This document shows, piece by piece, positions 17,392 to 25,285 of a stretch of 46,504 nt of DNA. The position numbers and the translations under genes were made by a program. Each line of letters starts with the position of its first letter. Position 1 is the stretch's first letter. Source of the DNA: Gemmatimonadota bacterium (GTDB lineage Bacteria; Gemmatimonadota; Gemmatimonadetes; Longimicrobiales; Gaopeijiaceae). Location of the stretch: assembly GCA_022823145.1 (NCBI GenBank), contig JAJDXS010000039.1, positions 1 through 46,504 of the forward strand, in the 5' to 3' direction. The notes beneath the pieces are model-generated. The model was not told the DNA's origin. It searched no databases and saw only the letters and a program-made list of their open reading frames with translations.

Positions 17392-17781
17392 CTACTCCCC
17401 GATGTGGGCCATGTAGCTGGCGCCGTCCATGAGTGCCTCCACGTCGGCCGGGTCATCGACGCGTAGCGTCACCATCCATCCTTCGCCGTAGGGATCGGTG
17501 TTCACGAGCGCAGGATCGTCGTCCAGTGCCTCGTTGATGTCGACGACCTCCCCGGCAACGGGGCAATACAGGTCGCTAACCGCCTTGACGGCCTCGATCG
17601 TGCCGAAGGTGTCCATCGGGCCGAAGGTGTCACCGGGTTCGGGCAGTTCGACGTACACCACGTCGCCGAGTTCTCCCTGGGCATAGTCCGTAATCCCGAC
17701 GAAGAAGATGTCGGGTTCGTCCGCTTCTCGCAGGTATTCGTGCTCTTGGGTGTATCTTAATCCGTCCGGGATGTGAGACAT
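17392..17781 (-). CDS. gcvH: Glycine cleavage system H protein
   Basis: This 129-residue lipoyl carrier protein shuttles the aminomethyl group between the P, T and L proteins. The lipoylated lysine is Lys66 in GTIEAVKAVSDL, close to the family consensus ESVKAAS. The opening RYTQEHEYL and the following GITDYAQGELGDVVYVELP and YGEGWMV motifs are typical. I choose the ATG at 17781, which has GGAG upstream; an open extension to 17865 is not family-like. It is first in the run gcvH-gcvP-hydrolase-lipM. Upstream on the minus strand is a T7 tract after GC-rich DNA (about 17835-17841), but no convincing promoter or glycine riboswitch was seen. Confidence 0.97.
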   Translation of the reverse strand: MSHIPDGLRYTQEHEYLREADEPDIFFVGITDYAQGELGDVVYVELPEPGDTFGPMDTFGTIEAVKAVSDLYCPVAGEVVDINEALDDDPALVNTDPYGEGWMVTLRVDDPADVEALMDGASYMAHIGE

Positions 17782-18038
17782 GGCCGTCTCCGCTGGAGTT
17801 GTCTGATACGCTCGTGGCTGGAGCGGGAGCGACAGAAAAAAAGCCGCCGCAAGCGAGGGCGTCAAGCCGGAACGCCGCGCGGAGGGGTCCCCTGCAACGT
17901 ACTCCCTTCGCGTTCCAATGCCCCGCGGGTTAGATTACATCTTTTCGGCGGACCTGGAGTACGGTCGACGCGTGCCCGACGGCATCTTCGGCAAGATCGG
18001 TACTTCTGGCGCCTCCTGGAGCACACGATGGAGCGGGA

Positions 18039-19202
18039 ATGACTACGGCGGCCCATCCTCAGGCACTGACGAAGCTCGGTGAAGAAGAGGGGATGTTCCG
18101 CGATGCGGTTCGCGAGTTCGCTCAGTCCGAGGTTGCACCCAGGGTTCCCCGGATGGAGGCTTCGGGGGAGATCGATTCCGAACTGATTTCCCTCTTCTTC
18201 GAACTCGGCTTCATGGGGGTCGAGATCCCCGAGCACTACGGCGGAATCGGGACCAGCTTCTTCACCGCGACCCTCGTTGTCGAGGAACTCTCCCGCGTGG
18301 ACCCCTCGGTGGCGGTTCTGGTCGATGTCCAGAACACGCTGGTCAACAACGCCCTGTTGCGCTGGGGCACCCGGGAACAGTGGGCCAGGTTCCTTCCCCG
18401 GTTGGCCTCGGGTACGGTGGGTGCGTACGCGCTCTCGGAGGCCGGAAGCGGCTCCGACGCCTTCGCCCTCTCGCTTCGGGCCGATTCCGACGGAGATGAC
18501 TGGGTGCTGAACGGGCGCAAGCTCTGGATCACCAACGGAGCCGAGGCCGGAATCTACATCGTCTTCGGCAATGCCAGCCCGGAACTGGGCTACAAGGGGA
18601 TCACGGCCTTCCTGGTTGAACGGGACATGCCTGGTTTCGCAGTGGGGAAGAAGGAGGAAAAGCTGGGCATCCGTGCTTCTTCCACCACCGAGCTGATCCT
18701 CGACGACGTCCGGGTTCCTTCCGAGAACGTTCTGGGCGAGGTAGGCAGGGGTTACAAGGTCGCGATCGAGACGCTGAACGAGGGCCGCATCGGGATCGGT
18801 GCACAGATGCTGGGGCTGGCTCAGGGGGCTTTCGACCACACCCTCAGGTACGTCCAGGAGCGAGAGCAGTTCGGCCGCCCTGTCGCGGAGTTCCAGGGGG
18901 TACAGTTTCAGCTGGCCCAGATGGCCACCGAGATTGAGGCCGCACGCCTCATGGTGTACAATGCCGCGCGGCTCAAGGATGAGGGTGCCCGCTTCCTGCG
19001 CGAGGCCGCGATGGCGAAGCTCTACGCGTCGCAGGTCGCGCAACGGGTGTCTTCCCTGTGTATCGACCTCCATGGCGGGTACGGCTTCACTCGGGAGTAT
19101 CCCGTCGAGAAGCTCTACCGCGATGCCAAGATCGGGACGATCTACGAAGGAACCAGCAACATGCAGCTGCAGACCATCGCGAAGGACCTCCTTCGTGGTT
19201 GA
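18039..19202 (+). CDS. Acyl-CoA dehydrogenase
   Basis: This 387-residue FAD flavoenzyme introduces the alpha,beta double bond into acyl-CoA, the first step of beta-oxidation or branched-chain catabolism. Three domains are evident: the helical N-terminal domain, the middle beta domain with YALSEAGSGSDA and WITNG (FAD/substrate contacts), and the C-terminal helical domain. The catalytic base is Glu370 in TIYEGTSNMQLQ, the position used by short-chain and short/branched-chain enzymes. The exact chain length cannot be read from sequence. The ATG follows GAGCGGGA. The gene is divergent from gcvH across a 257-base gap and is followed by tatA after a strong GC hairpin. Confidence 0.95.
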   Translation: MTTAAHPQALTKLGEEEGMFRDAVREFAQSEVAPRVPRMEASGEIDSELISLFFELGFMGVEIPEHYGGIGTSFFTATLVVEELSRVDPSVAVLVDVQNTLVNNALLRWGTREQWARFLPRLASGTVGAYALSEAGSGSDAFALSLRADSDGDDWVLNGRKLWITNGAEAGIYIVFGNASPELGYKGITAFLVERDMPGFAVGKKEEKLGIRASSTTELILDDVRVPSENVLGEVGRGYKVAIETLNEGRIGIGAQMLGLAQGAFDHTLRYVQEREQFGRPVAEFQGVQFQLAQMATEIEAARLMVYNAARLKDEGARFLREAAMAKLYASQVAQRVSSLCIDLHGGYGFTREYPVEKLYRDAKIGTIYEGTSNMQLQTIAKDLLRG

Positions 19203-19210
19203 ACTTGCAA

Positions 19211-19235
19211 CCCGCGCGCCGGTCGCCGGCGCGGG
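19211..19235 (+). other. GC-rich stem-loop between acyl-CoA dehydrogenase and tatA
   Basis: The 5' arm CCCGCGCGCCGG (19211-19222) pairs with CCGGCGCGGG (19226-19235) across a TCG loop, with a two-base bulge. There is no following U-run. It could limit readthrough or protect the 3' end of the upstream message. The tatA Shine-Dalgarno begins only two bases later. Confidence 0.4.
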
Positions 19236-19247
19236 CGAGGAGGCGTG

Positions 19248-19430
19248 ATGGGCGCGATAGGCATCCGGGAGATTCTCTTTGTACTCGTCGTGCTGGCGCT
19301 GATTTTCGGAGCGAAGCGTCTCCCCGACCTGGCGCGAGGGCTGGGTTCGGGTATCAGGAACTTCAAGGGGTCGTTGCGCGCGGGTGCCGAGAGCGATTCC
19401 GGAGACGGTGTCGACAGGGAGATCCAGTAG
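19248..19430 (+). CDS. tatA: Sec-independent translocase subunit TatA/E
   Basis: This 60-residue protein belongs to the TatA/TatE family, which forms the translocation path for folded Tat substrates. It has a short N-terminal membrane helix (ILFVLVVLALIFGA), the hinge KRLPDLARGLG, an amphipathic helix, and a charged tail. GAGGAGG at 19237-19243 places the start at the ATG 19248 rather than the GTG three bases earlier. tatC is not nearby. Two proteins encoded in this window (ActB and the 35520-37208 amidohydrolase) carry twin-arginine N-termini and are candidate Tat substrates. Confidence 0.93.
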   Translation: MGAIGIREILFVLVVLALIFGAKRLPDLARGLGSGIRNFKGSLRAGAESDSGDGVDREIQ

Positions 19431-19455
19431 CCCTGTTGCTTCGGGGCCGGGCGGG

Positions 19456-20637
19456 ATGAGGGGCGGCGACCACCGTCTCGTCGTTCTCTTTTTCACCGTA
19501 CTTCTCGACCTAGTGGGCTTCGGCATCGTTCTGCCCCTCCTCCCGCTGTATGCGCGCGACTTCGGTGCGGACGGCCTCCTGACCGGGTTGCTGGTGAGCA
19601 TCTACTCCCTCGTGCAACTCGTGATGGCTCCCCTCTGGGGACGAATCTCGGACCGGATCGGGAGGCGTCCCGTACTGCTTCTGGGGCTGTTCGGCAGCGG
19701 GGTGGCGTACCTGGTCTTTGCCCGTGCGGACTCGCTGGCCATCCTGTTCCTATCCCGCATCGTCGGCGGGATCGGCGGCTCCACGATCCCGGTTGCCCAG
19801 GCCTACATCGCCGACGTGACACCGCCTGAAAAGAGGGCGGGCAACATGGGCCTGATCGGCGCCGCCTTCGGTCTCGGTTTCGTCGTCGGTCCCTTCCTGG
19901 GAGGGATGCTCTCGGGCCTGTCCCCGGGGGCACCCACCGCCCCGGGCTACACCGCTGCCACCCTGTGCGCCGCCAACGTGCTCGCTGCCATCCTCTTTCT
20001 GCCCGAGTCGCGCGAGCGCGGTGCCGCCGGGCGCACCTCGCGGTTCAACCTTCCCGCCTCTCTGGCCCTGGCCGCGTCCTCGCGGCAGATCCTGGTCACC
20101 CTCGCGGTCTATCTGTTGATCACAATGGCCTTTTCCACACTGCAACCCACTCTGTCGCTGCTCGCGTCCGAGCGCTTCACGATGGGCACTCGCGAAGCAG
20201 GCTACCTCTTCGCCCTCCTGGGAGTGGTGTCTGCATTGGTTCAGGGAGGGCTTGTGCGCCTGGTGGTTCCACGGACCGGCGAGCGCAAGCTGCTGCTCAT
20301 GAGCGCCTTCCCGTTCGCGTCGGGTCTGTTGGTGATGGGGGTGTCGGAGACCGTCCCCATGTTCCTCGCGGGACTCGTCCTCGTTGGTGTCGGATACGGC
20401 GGGACGATTCCGAGCATATTGGGACTCCTCTCCCGGGCGGTTCAGCCGGAGACACAGGGCGCCACTCTCGGTCTCGGCCAGAGCGTCGGTTCCCTGGCCC
20501 GCGTCGTGGGGCCAGCGATGGCGGGCGCTCTGTTCGACGTGCGGCTCGCGTTCCCCTATCTGGCCGGAGCCCTGCTCATCGTCGCCGGGACGCTGCTGGC
20601 AGGCAGGCTGGTGCAGCCGGGCCGGCAAACAGCGTGA
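19456..20637 (+). CDS. MFS multidrug/tetracycline-type efflux transporter
   Basis: This protein of about 393 residues is a 12-helix major facilitator superfamily transporter, predicted to be a proton-coupled drug exporter of the inner membrane. The first helix reads FFTVLLDLVGFGIVLPLLPLY. Loop 2-3 carries motif A (GRISDRIGRRPVL), and helix 5 carries the antiporter motif C-like GAAFGLGFVVGPFLGG. Both are hallmarks of the DHA1/TetA drug:H+ antiporters. The ATG at 19456 begins right before the first helix; upstream in-frame codons lie in the tatA 3' end and are unlikely to be translated. Its stop overlaps the GTG start of the RNA methyltransferase gene. The substrate cannot be inferred. Confidence 0.92.
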   Translation: MRGGDHRLVVLFFTVLLDLVGFGIVLPLLPLYARDFGADGLLTGLLVSIYSLVQLVMAPLWGRISDRIGRRPVLLLGLFGSGVAYLVFARADSLAILFLSRIVGGIGGSTIPVAQAYIADVTPPEKRAGNMGLIGAAFGLGFVVGPFLGGMLSGLSPGAPTAPGYTAATLCAANVLAAILFLPESRERGAAGRTSRFNLPASLALAASSRQILVTLAVYLLITMAFSTLQPTLSLLASERFTMGTREAGYLFALLGVVSALVQGGLVRLVVPRTGERKLLLMSAFPFASGLLVMGVSETVPMFLAGLVLVGVGYGGTIPSILGLLSRAVQPETQGATLGLGQSVGSLARVVGPAMAGALFDVRLAFPYLAGALLIVAGTLLAGRLVQPGRQTA

Positions 20638-21413
20638 GCCTCGCGATCGTCCTCCACGAGCCCAGGAAGCTCGTGAACATTGCAGGTGTGGTGCGGGCCA
20701 TGGCGAACATGGGCCTGTCGCGGCTGACGATCGTGGACCCGGCCGAGTTCGACGCCTGGAGGATCACCGGGATCGCGCACCGCACGGACCACATCGTGGA
20801 CCGAATCACCCAGGCGGCGTCGCTCGACGAGGCCCTCGCCGGCGCGACGTACGTGGTCGGCACCTCGGCACGGCCTCGCACCGCACAGCGGAACTACCGG
20901 CGCCCTCGTGAACTGGCCGCCCGGATCCTTGAGCGGGCCCGGAACGGTAATGTCGCCATCGTCTTCGGCCGCGAGGACCGAGGCCTGTCCAACGAAGCCC
21001 TCGACCGCTGTCACGAGGTGCTGGTGATCCCGACCCACCCCGGCTACTCGTCTCTGAACCTCGCCCAGGCGGTTCTTCTGGTGAGCTACGAACTCCTGCT
21101 CGCAGGGTCGACGGCACCCGATTCGCTCCCCAGCGGGAAGCGGTCGCTCGGACCCGCCACCGCCGCCGAGCTGGAGGAGATGTACGCCGCACTGGAGGAG
21201 GGCCTCGCGCGGATCGAGTTCTTCAAGGCGCGCAAGCCCGAAAGCGTGATGCGAGTCCTTCGCACCGTACTCGGCCGGACCGGTCTCGACGCGCACGAAG
21301 CGCGACTTCTGCGCTCAATGGGATACGAGGTGCGGAACTGGACAGATCGTCACCAAAGTCAGCGCGGGGTGCCGGGCGATTCCGAGCCGGGCGACGACCA
21401 GACCACGGCCTGA
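20634..21413 (+). CDS. trmJ: TrmJ-like SpoU-family RNA 2'-O-methyltransferase
   Basis: This 259-residue SPOUT-fold methyltransferase should transfer a methyl group from S-adenosylmethionine to a ribose 2'-OH in RNA. The three family motifs are present: motif 1 EPRKLVNIAGVVRAMANMG with the catalytic-type Arg, motif 2 IVFGREDRGLS, and motif 3 IPTHPGYSSLNLAQAV, which together form the knotted cofactor pocket. Length and motif spelling fit TrmJ (tRNA Nm32) better than TrmH or RlmB, but the target nucleotide is inferred. The GTG start overlaps the MFS stop (GTGA), suggesting coupled translation with an unrelated transporter. A C-terminal tail of about 20 polar residues is extra relative to the core. 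Confidence 0.85.
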   Translation: MSLAIVLHEPRKLVNIAGVVRAMANMGLSRLTIVDPAEFDAWRITGIAHRTDHIVDRITQAASLDEALAGATYVVGTSARPRTAQRNYRRPRELAARILERARNGNVAIVFGREDRGLSNEALDRCHEVLVIPTHPGYSSLNLAQAVLLVSYELLLAGSTAPDSLPSGKRSLGPATAAELEEMYAALEEGLARIEFFKARKPESVMRVLRTVLGRTGLDAHEARLLRSMGYEVRNWTDRHQSQRGVPGDSEPGDDQTTA

Positions 21414-21420
21414 TCGGAGG

Positions 21421-21436
21421 GGCCTTCCGTGAGGCC
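21421..21436. terminator. Small hairpin between convergent genes
   Basis: GGCCT (21421-21425) pairs with AGGCC (21432-21436) around a 6-base loop, in the 35-base gap between the converging trmJ and actF stops. There is no T-run, so it is only a weak bidirectional terminator candidate. Confidence 0.3.
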
Positions 21437-21448
21437 ACGCCCGCGAGT

Positions 21449-22747
21449 CTAACCCTCGGCCTCCAGCGGCTCGGGGTCCTGCTGGGGCTGCCAGATCTGA
21501 ATCGCCGGGAAAGTTCCCAGGAACCACCGTATCGAGGCGAGGAACAGACCGAGGAATCCGAGTCCGATCAGGGGAGTAGCCACCGAGAACACCGGGTCAC
21601 CCTCATGGTGCAGCGAAGGGAAGATGAGCATGTAGTGCCACAGCCACAGCCCCAGGAGCACCACGCCCGCGAAGGCCTGCAGAATCCGCGGCGTTTTCTT
21701 GGGACGTACGCCGAGGAGCCCGCCGAACGGCACCACGAAGCACAGCACGATCACCGCGGCCGAGAGCCCGCCCCACGGATCGCTCACACGGATATTCACC
21801 CACGCCTGCTCCCAGGGCAGCTTGCCGTACCAGATGACGATGTACTGCGACCAGAACAGGTAGGTCCAGAAGACGGTAAAGGCGAAGGTGAGCTTGCCGA
21901 GATCCCAGAGCACGGACGGTCGCACATGCTCCTTGAAGCCGGCATCACGCCGTGAGAGCGCCACCGCCGCGACCGCCGTGGCCGCGAATCCGCCCCAGAA
22001 GGCCCCCATGAAGAACCAGCCCCCGAAGAGCGTCGAGAACCAGTGGGGCTCCAGGGACATTGCCCAGTCGAAGGCAAGCATGGTCATGACCGCCGCATAC
22101 ACCAGGACCATGAGTGGGGCCAACCGGGTCATCCGATGATAGCTCCGGTCCTCCTCGGCTTCCTGTCCCACCCAGCTTCGGGTGAATCGCTCGTGCCACC
22201 AGCGCCGGCTCCTTGCGGCCCGGTCGGCGGCGGTTCGCGGTCGTCCGACGAGTCCCAGGTCCGGACGCACGGCCAGGTAGACGAAACCGAGCCCCAGCCC
22301 GAAGAGCACCAGCACCCCGACCAGATTGCGGCTTACGAGGAACGGTACATTCAGCCAGGCTTCCTTCTTCTGGACGATCGGGTCGTAGGCCATCATCTCG
22401 ATCCACGGGAAGTAGTCCTCCCGCAGGTTGAGCAGCATGGGCAGGAACAGCACGAACGCGATCGGCAGATAGGCCGCGAAGGACTGGTGAATCCGCCTCA
22501 CGGGCCAGTTCCACCTGGCCTTCACGATCCAGGTCACCGCCGCCACCATCACTCCCCCCATGGCGATGGAGGTGAAGTAGTTCCAGTTGACGACGTACGA
22601 CTTCCACGCCAGGGCGGAGTCCCTCGACAGGGTGACGAAGAACGAGACCACGCCAACGAAGATCATGACCCGCAGGATCAGCGCAGTCGTGCCGCCGCGT
22701 CCGAGGTAGCGGACCGGGATATCGCCGGGAATCGTATGGCCTGCCAT
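21449..22747 (-). CDS. actF: Alternative complex III subunit ActF
   Basis: This 432-residue integral membrane protein is the last subunit of the quinol:cytochrome c (or quinol:electron-acceptor) oxidoreductase known as alternative complex III. It has about ten hydrophobic helices, including ALILRVMIFVGVVSFFV near the N-terminus, a Trp-rich stretch LEPHWFSTLFGGWFF, and FTVFWTYLFWSQYIVIWYG. It is a shorter relative of the NrfD-like ActC. The C-terminus is short and polar. It follows actE after three bases and closes the six-gene act operon; no cytochrome oxidase genes follow, because the next gene converges from the other strand. Confidence 0.93.
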   Translation of the reverse strand: MAGHTIPGDIPVRYLGRGGTTALILRVMIFVGVVSFFVTLSRDSALAWKSYVVNWNYFTSIAMGGVMVAAVTWIVKARWNWPVRRIHQSFAAYLPIAFVLFLPMLLNLREDYFPWIEMMAYDPIVQKKEAWLNVPFLVSRNLVGVLVLFGLGLGFVYLAVRPDLGLVGRPRTAADRAARSRRWWHERFTRSWVGQEAEEDRSYHRMTRLAPLMVLVYAAVMTMLAFDWAMSLEPHWFSTLFGGWFFMGAFWGGFAATAVAAVALSRRDAGFKEHVRPSVLWDLGKLTFAFTVFWTYLFWSQYIVIWYGKLPWEQAWVNIRVSDPWGGLSAAVIVLCFVVPFGGLLGVRPKKTPRILQAFAGVVLLGLWLWHYMLIFPSLHHEGDPVFSVATPLIGLGFLGLFLASIRWFLGTFPAIQIWQPQQDPEPLEAEG

Positions 22748-22750
22748 CGG

Positions 22751-23377
22751 TCAGTTCCCGGCCTCTTCCGCGCCCGCTCCCATGCCCTGGAGCTGGCGCA
22801 CGTAGTTCACGACGTGCCACCGGTCATAGTGGCTGATCTGGTGCCCATAGGCCGGCATCAGAACCCGGCCGATCCTGATCATCCCGTAGATGTAGCCGTC
22901 ACTCCGCCCCATCGCCGATTCTCCGGTAAGCGGATAGGTGGCCAATATCGGGAACAGCTCGGTGATGTATCCGGTGGTACCGGCCCCGTCCGGTCCGTGG
23001 CAGACGATGCACACACGCTCGTACAACTGCTCGCCCCTCGCGAGGGACTCCGGCGTCGGAGGAACCGGGTTGGTGAGGGAGTCCACCACCTCCGGACGGT
23101 TCGCCATGTCGTCCTCGGTGAACGGAGGCGGCACGTCGGCGCTGCCTTCGGGCTGGCCCACGTTCAGGTCGAAGTGCCCGGCGGGGTAGTTGCCCGCTGA
23201 CAGCGGTACCGTGCCCTCCGGCGGGAGCAGGGTCATCTCGTACGGGTCGAAAGAAGGCTGGTCCCGCATGCTCCTCCCGAAGATGGCCGCCATGGCGTCG
23301 TCCAGCGGCGTGCAGGCGCCGGACGCCAGCGCCAGGAGCGCCACGGTGCAGATCAGGCGGCCAGGCGCGCTAGACAT
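22751..23377 (-). CDS. actE: Alternative complex III subunit ActE, monohaem cytochrome c lipoprotein
   Basis: This 208-residue protein is a predicted lipoprotein with one covalently bound haem. The signal ends at the lipobox LASGAC (Cys22). A single CIVCH (residues 123-127) binds haem c, and a later methionine such as that in GRVLMPAYG is a plausible distal ligand. In the known complexes ActE hands electrons from the pentahaem subunit towards a soluble carrier or oxidase. The ATG has GGAGGG five bases upstream, lies within the end of actD, and overlaps it by eight bases. Confidence 0.94.
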   Translation of the reverse strand: MSSAPGRLICTVALLALASGACTPLDDAMAAIFGRSMRDQPSFDPYEMTLLPPEGTVPLSAGNYPAGHFDLNVGQPEGSADVPPPFTEDDMANRPEVVDSLTNPVPPTPESLARGEQLYERVCIVCHGPDGAGTTGYITELFPILATYPLTGESAMGRSDGYIYGMIRIGRVLMPAYGHQISHYDRWHVVNYVRQLQGMGAGAEEAGN

Positions 23378-23915
23378 CGAAGCCCTCCGGGTCTTCCCGC
23401 AGTTCGGCGGGATCGAATCCGCTCAGGATCCTCTTCACGGCTTCGGCCTGGGCGGGGGGCGCGGTGATGTACACGCCGAACGATCCGTTCGAGCATTCGG
23501 GATGATACGCCACCATCCGCCTGAGGTTGGGCAAGCCCGCGTTGATGAAGAGCCCGATCACCGTCGACAGCGCCCCGAACAGGATGGCCAGCTCGAAGGC
23601 GATGACCACGTAGGCGGGTATCGAGAAAACCGGCTTGCCGCCCGTAACCAGCGGCCAGTCCATCGACGTCCACGTCGTAAATGCGAACCCCGTGGCTGCG
23701 CCGGTCATCGCGCCGGCCAGGGTGAACACCCGAACCGGGCTGTGCTTGAGCGCCAGGCCCTCTTCCAGGAGGTGATGTTCCGGCAAGGGAGCGTATGCCC
23801 TGAACCCCTTGTGCCCCGCGGCCCGCAACGCCTTGCAGGCCTCGATCGTCGAATCCAGGTGCTCGAAGAGAGCGAAAAAACCCCTGTGGCCCTGGCGACG
23901 CCTCGGCATGATCAT
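23370..23915 (-). CDS. actD: Alternative complex III subunit ActD (DUF3341)
   Basis: This 181-residue membrane protein has two adjacent transmembrane helices (VFTLAGAMTGAATGFAF and a hydrophobic stretch IPAYVVIAFELAILFGAL continuing to LFINAGLP) between soluble N- and C-terminal parts. This layout is typical of the DUF3341 family found in act operons. Its role in the complex is structural. The start at 23915 is well supported: AAGGAGG lies seven bases upstream, and ATGA overlaps the actC stop. Longer upstream frames run through actC and are rejected. Confidence 0.93.
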   Translation of the reverse strand: MIMPRRRQGHRGFFALFEHLDSTIEACKALRAAGHKGFRAYAPLPEHHLLEEGLALKHSPVRVFTLAGAMTGAATGFAFTTWTSMDWPLVTGGKPVFSIPAYVVIAFELAILFGALSTVIGLFINAGLPNLRRMVAYHPECSNGSFGVYITAPPAQAEAVKRILSGFDPAELREDPEGFDV

Positions 23916-25282
23916 GTCGCAGCCTCCTTCCGGCTGCTCATGGGCGGCGGCACGACCTCCTTCATTTCCGCGATCGCCACCGGCGGCAACAGTCGGGTGA
24001 AGAGCAGGAACCAGAATCCGAACCACGCGAAGCTGCCGAGGAGGATCCCCATCTCGACATAGGAGGGACGGTAGAGTCCCCACGCCCATGGTTCGTACTC
24101 GTGCGACAGCGAGGTCACGATGATGACGTAGCGCTCGAACCACATCCCGATGTTGATGAAGATCGAGATCACGAAAAGGGCGGCGATCGACCTTCGCACC
24201 CGTTTGAACCAGAGCATGAGCGGAACCAGACCGTTGCAGGTCAACATGATCCAGTTCGCCCACCAGTAGTGACCGAAGACCCGGTTCCAGAACGACCCCC
24301 GCTCGGGCGGCTCACCCGAATACCAGGCCAGGAAATACTCGGTCATATAGGCGTAGAGGACGATGCTGCTGGTGAGGAGGCACAGCTTCGCCATCGCCTC
24401 GAAGTGCTTGACGGTAAGGTAGTCCTCGAGCCCGAAGTACTTCCTCATGGGCACCGCGAGCGTGATCACCAGCGCCACACCCGAGAAGATCGCCCCGGCA
24501 ACGAAGTAGGGAGCGAAGATCGTGGTGTGCCACCCCGGTACGATCGCCATGGCGAAGTCCCATGACACGACGGAGTGCACCGAGAGTACGAGCGGCGTCG
24601 CCAGCGCGGCGAGATAGATATACGCCTTCGAGAAGTGGTGCCACTCGCGGTCCGTTCCTCTCCATCCCAGCGAGATGACCTGGTAGAACTTCTTGCGCAG
24701 CCCCCGGGCCTGGTCACGCGCCGCTGCCAGGTCGGGGATCGTCCCCAGGTAGAAGAAGACCGCCGACACGGTGAAGTAGGTCGTGATCGCAAATACGTCC
24801 CAGACGAGCGGCGACCGGAAGTTCGGCCACAGGAATCGCGAGTTGGGATACGGGATCAGCCAGTAGGCGTGCCACACCCGTCCCACGTGGATGAGCGGGA
24901 ACAGGCCTGCCGTCATGACGGCAAAGACCGTCATCGCTTCCGATGCGCGGTAGATCGCCTGCCGCCAGGGTGCCCGGAACAGGAAGAGGATGGCTGAAAT
25001 CAGCGTGCCCGAGTGGGCGATACCGACCCAGAACACGAAGGTGGTGATATACACGCCCCACCCGACGGGAGCATTCAGCCCGGAGACGCCGATGCCCTGG
25101 TAGATCTGGTAGAACCACGATCCCAGGAAGACCGCGACACCCGCGGCGGCCATGGCGAAGAGTACCCACCACCCCTTGCCGGGGCGGGACAGAACCTTGA
25201 GGACATCGCGATTGACGGCCTCGTAAGTCGCTACATCGGGGTTCGGGAGCGCCCCCCGCTGTCTGGCGTCTGCCGTTGCCAT
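23912..25282 (-). CDS. actC: Alternative complex III subunit ActC (NrfD/PsrC-like)
   Basis: This 456-residue membrane protein of the NrfD/PsrC polysulfide-reductase family carries the quinol-binding site of the complex. About ten helices are evident, starting with GWWVLFAMAAAGVAVFLGSW. The conserved features HSGTLISAILFLFRAPWRQ and HVGRVWHAYWLIPYPN contain the His/Asp/Arg residues that line the quinol site in relatives. It starts three bases after the actB stop and overlaps actD by four bases. Confidence 0.95.
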   Translation of the reverse strand: MATADARQRGALPNPDVATYEAVNRDVLKVLSRPGKGWWVLFAMAAAGVAVFLGSWFYQIYQGIGVSGLNAPVGWGVYITTFVFWVGIAHSGTLISAILFLFRAPWRQAIYRASEAMTVFAVMTAGLFPLIHVGRVWHAYWLIPYPNSRFLWPNFRSPLVWDVFAITTYFTVSAVFFYLGTIPDLAAARDQARGLRKKFYQVISLGWRGTDREWHHFSKAYIYLAALATPLVLSVHSVVSWDFAMAIVPGWHTTIFAPYFVAGAIFSGVALVITLAVPMRKYFGLEDYLTVKHFEAMAKLCLLTSSIVLYAYMTEYFLAWYSGEPPERGSFWNRVFGHYWWANWIMLTCNGLVPLMLWFKRVRRSIAALFVISIFINIGMWFERYVIIVTSLSHEYEPWAWGLYRPSYVEMGILLGSFAWFGFWFLLFTRLLPPVAIAEMKEVVPPPMSSRKEAAT

Positions 25283-25285
25283 GCG

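Noticed and set aside
17782..17900. Glycine riboswitch or intrinsic terminator upstream of gcvH
   Set aside because: A T7 tract follows GC-rich DNA on the minus strand, but only a 4-bp stem can be drawn and no glycine-aptamer core was found.
17862..19601. Minus-strand open frame (579 codons) opposite the acyl-CoA dehydrogenase and tatA genes
   Set aside because: Overlaps two well-supported plus-strand genes and shows no family features.
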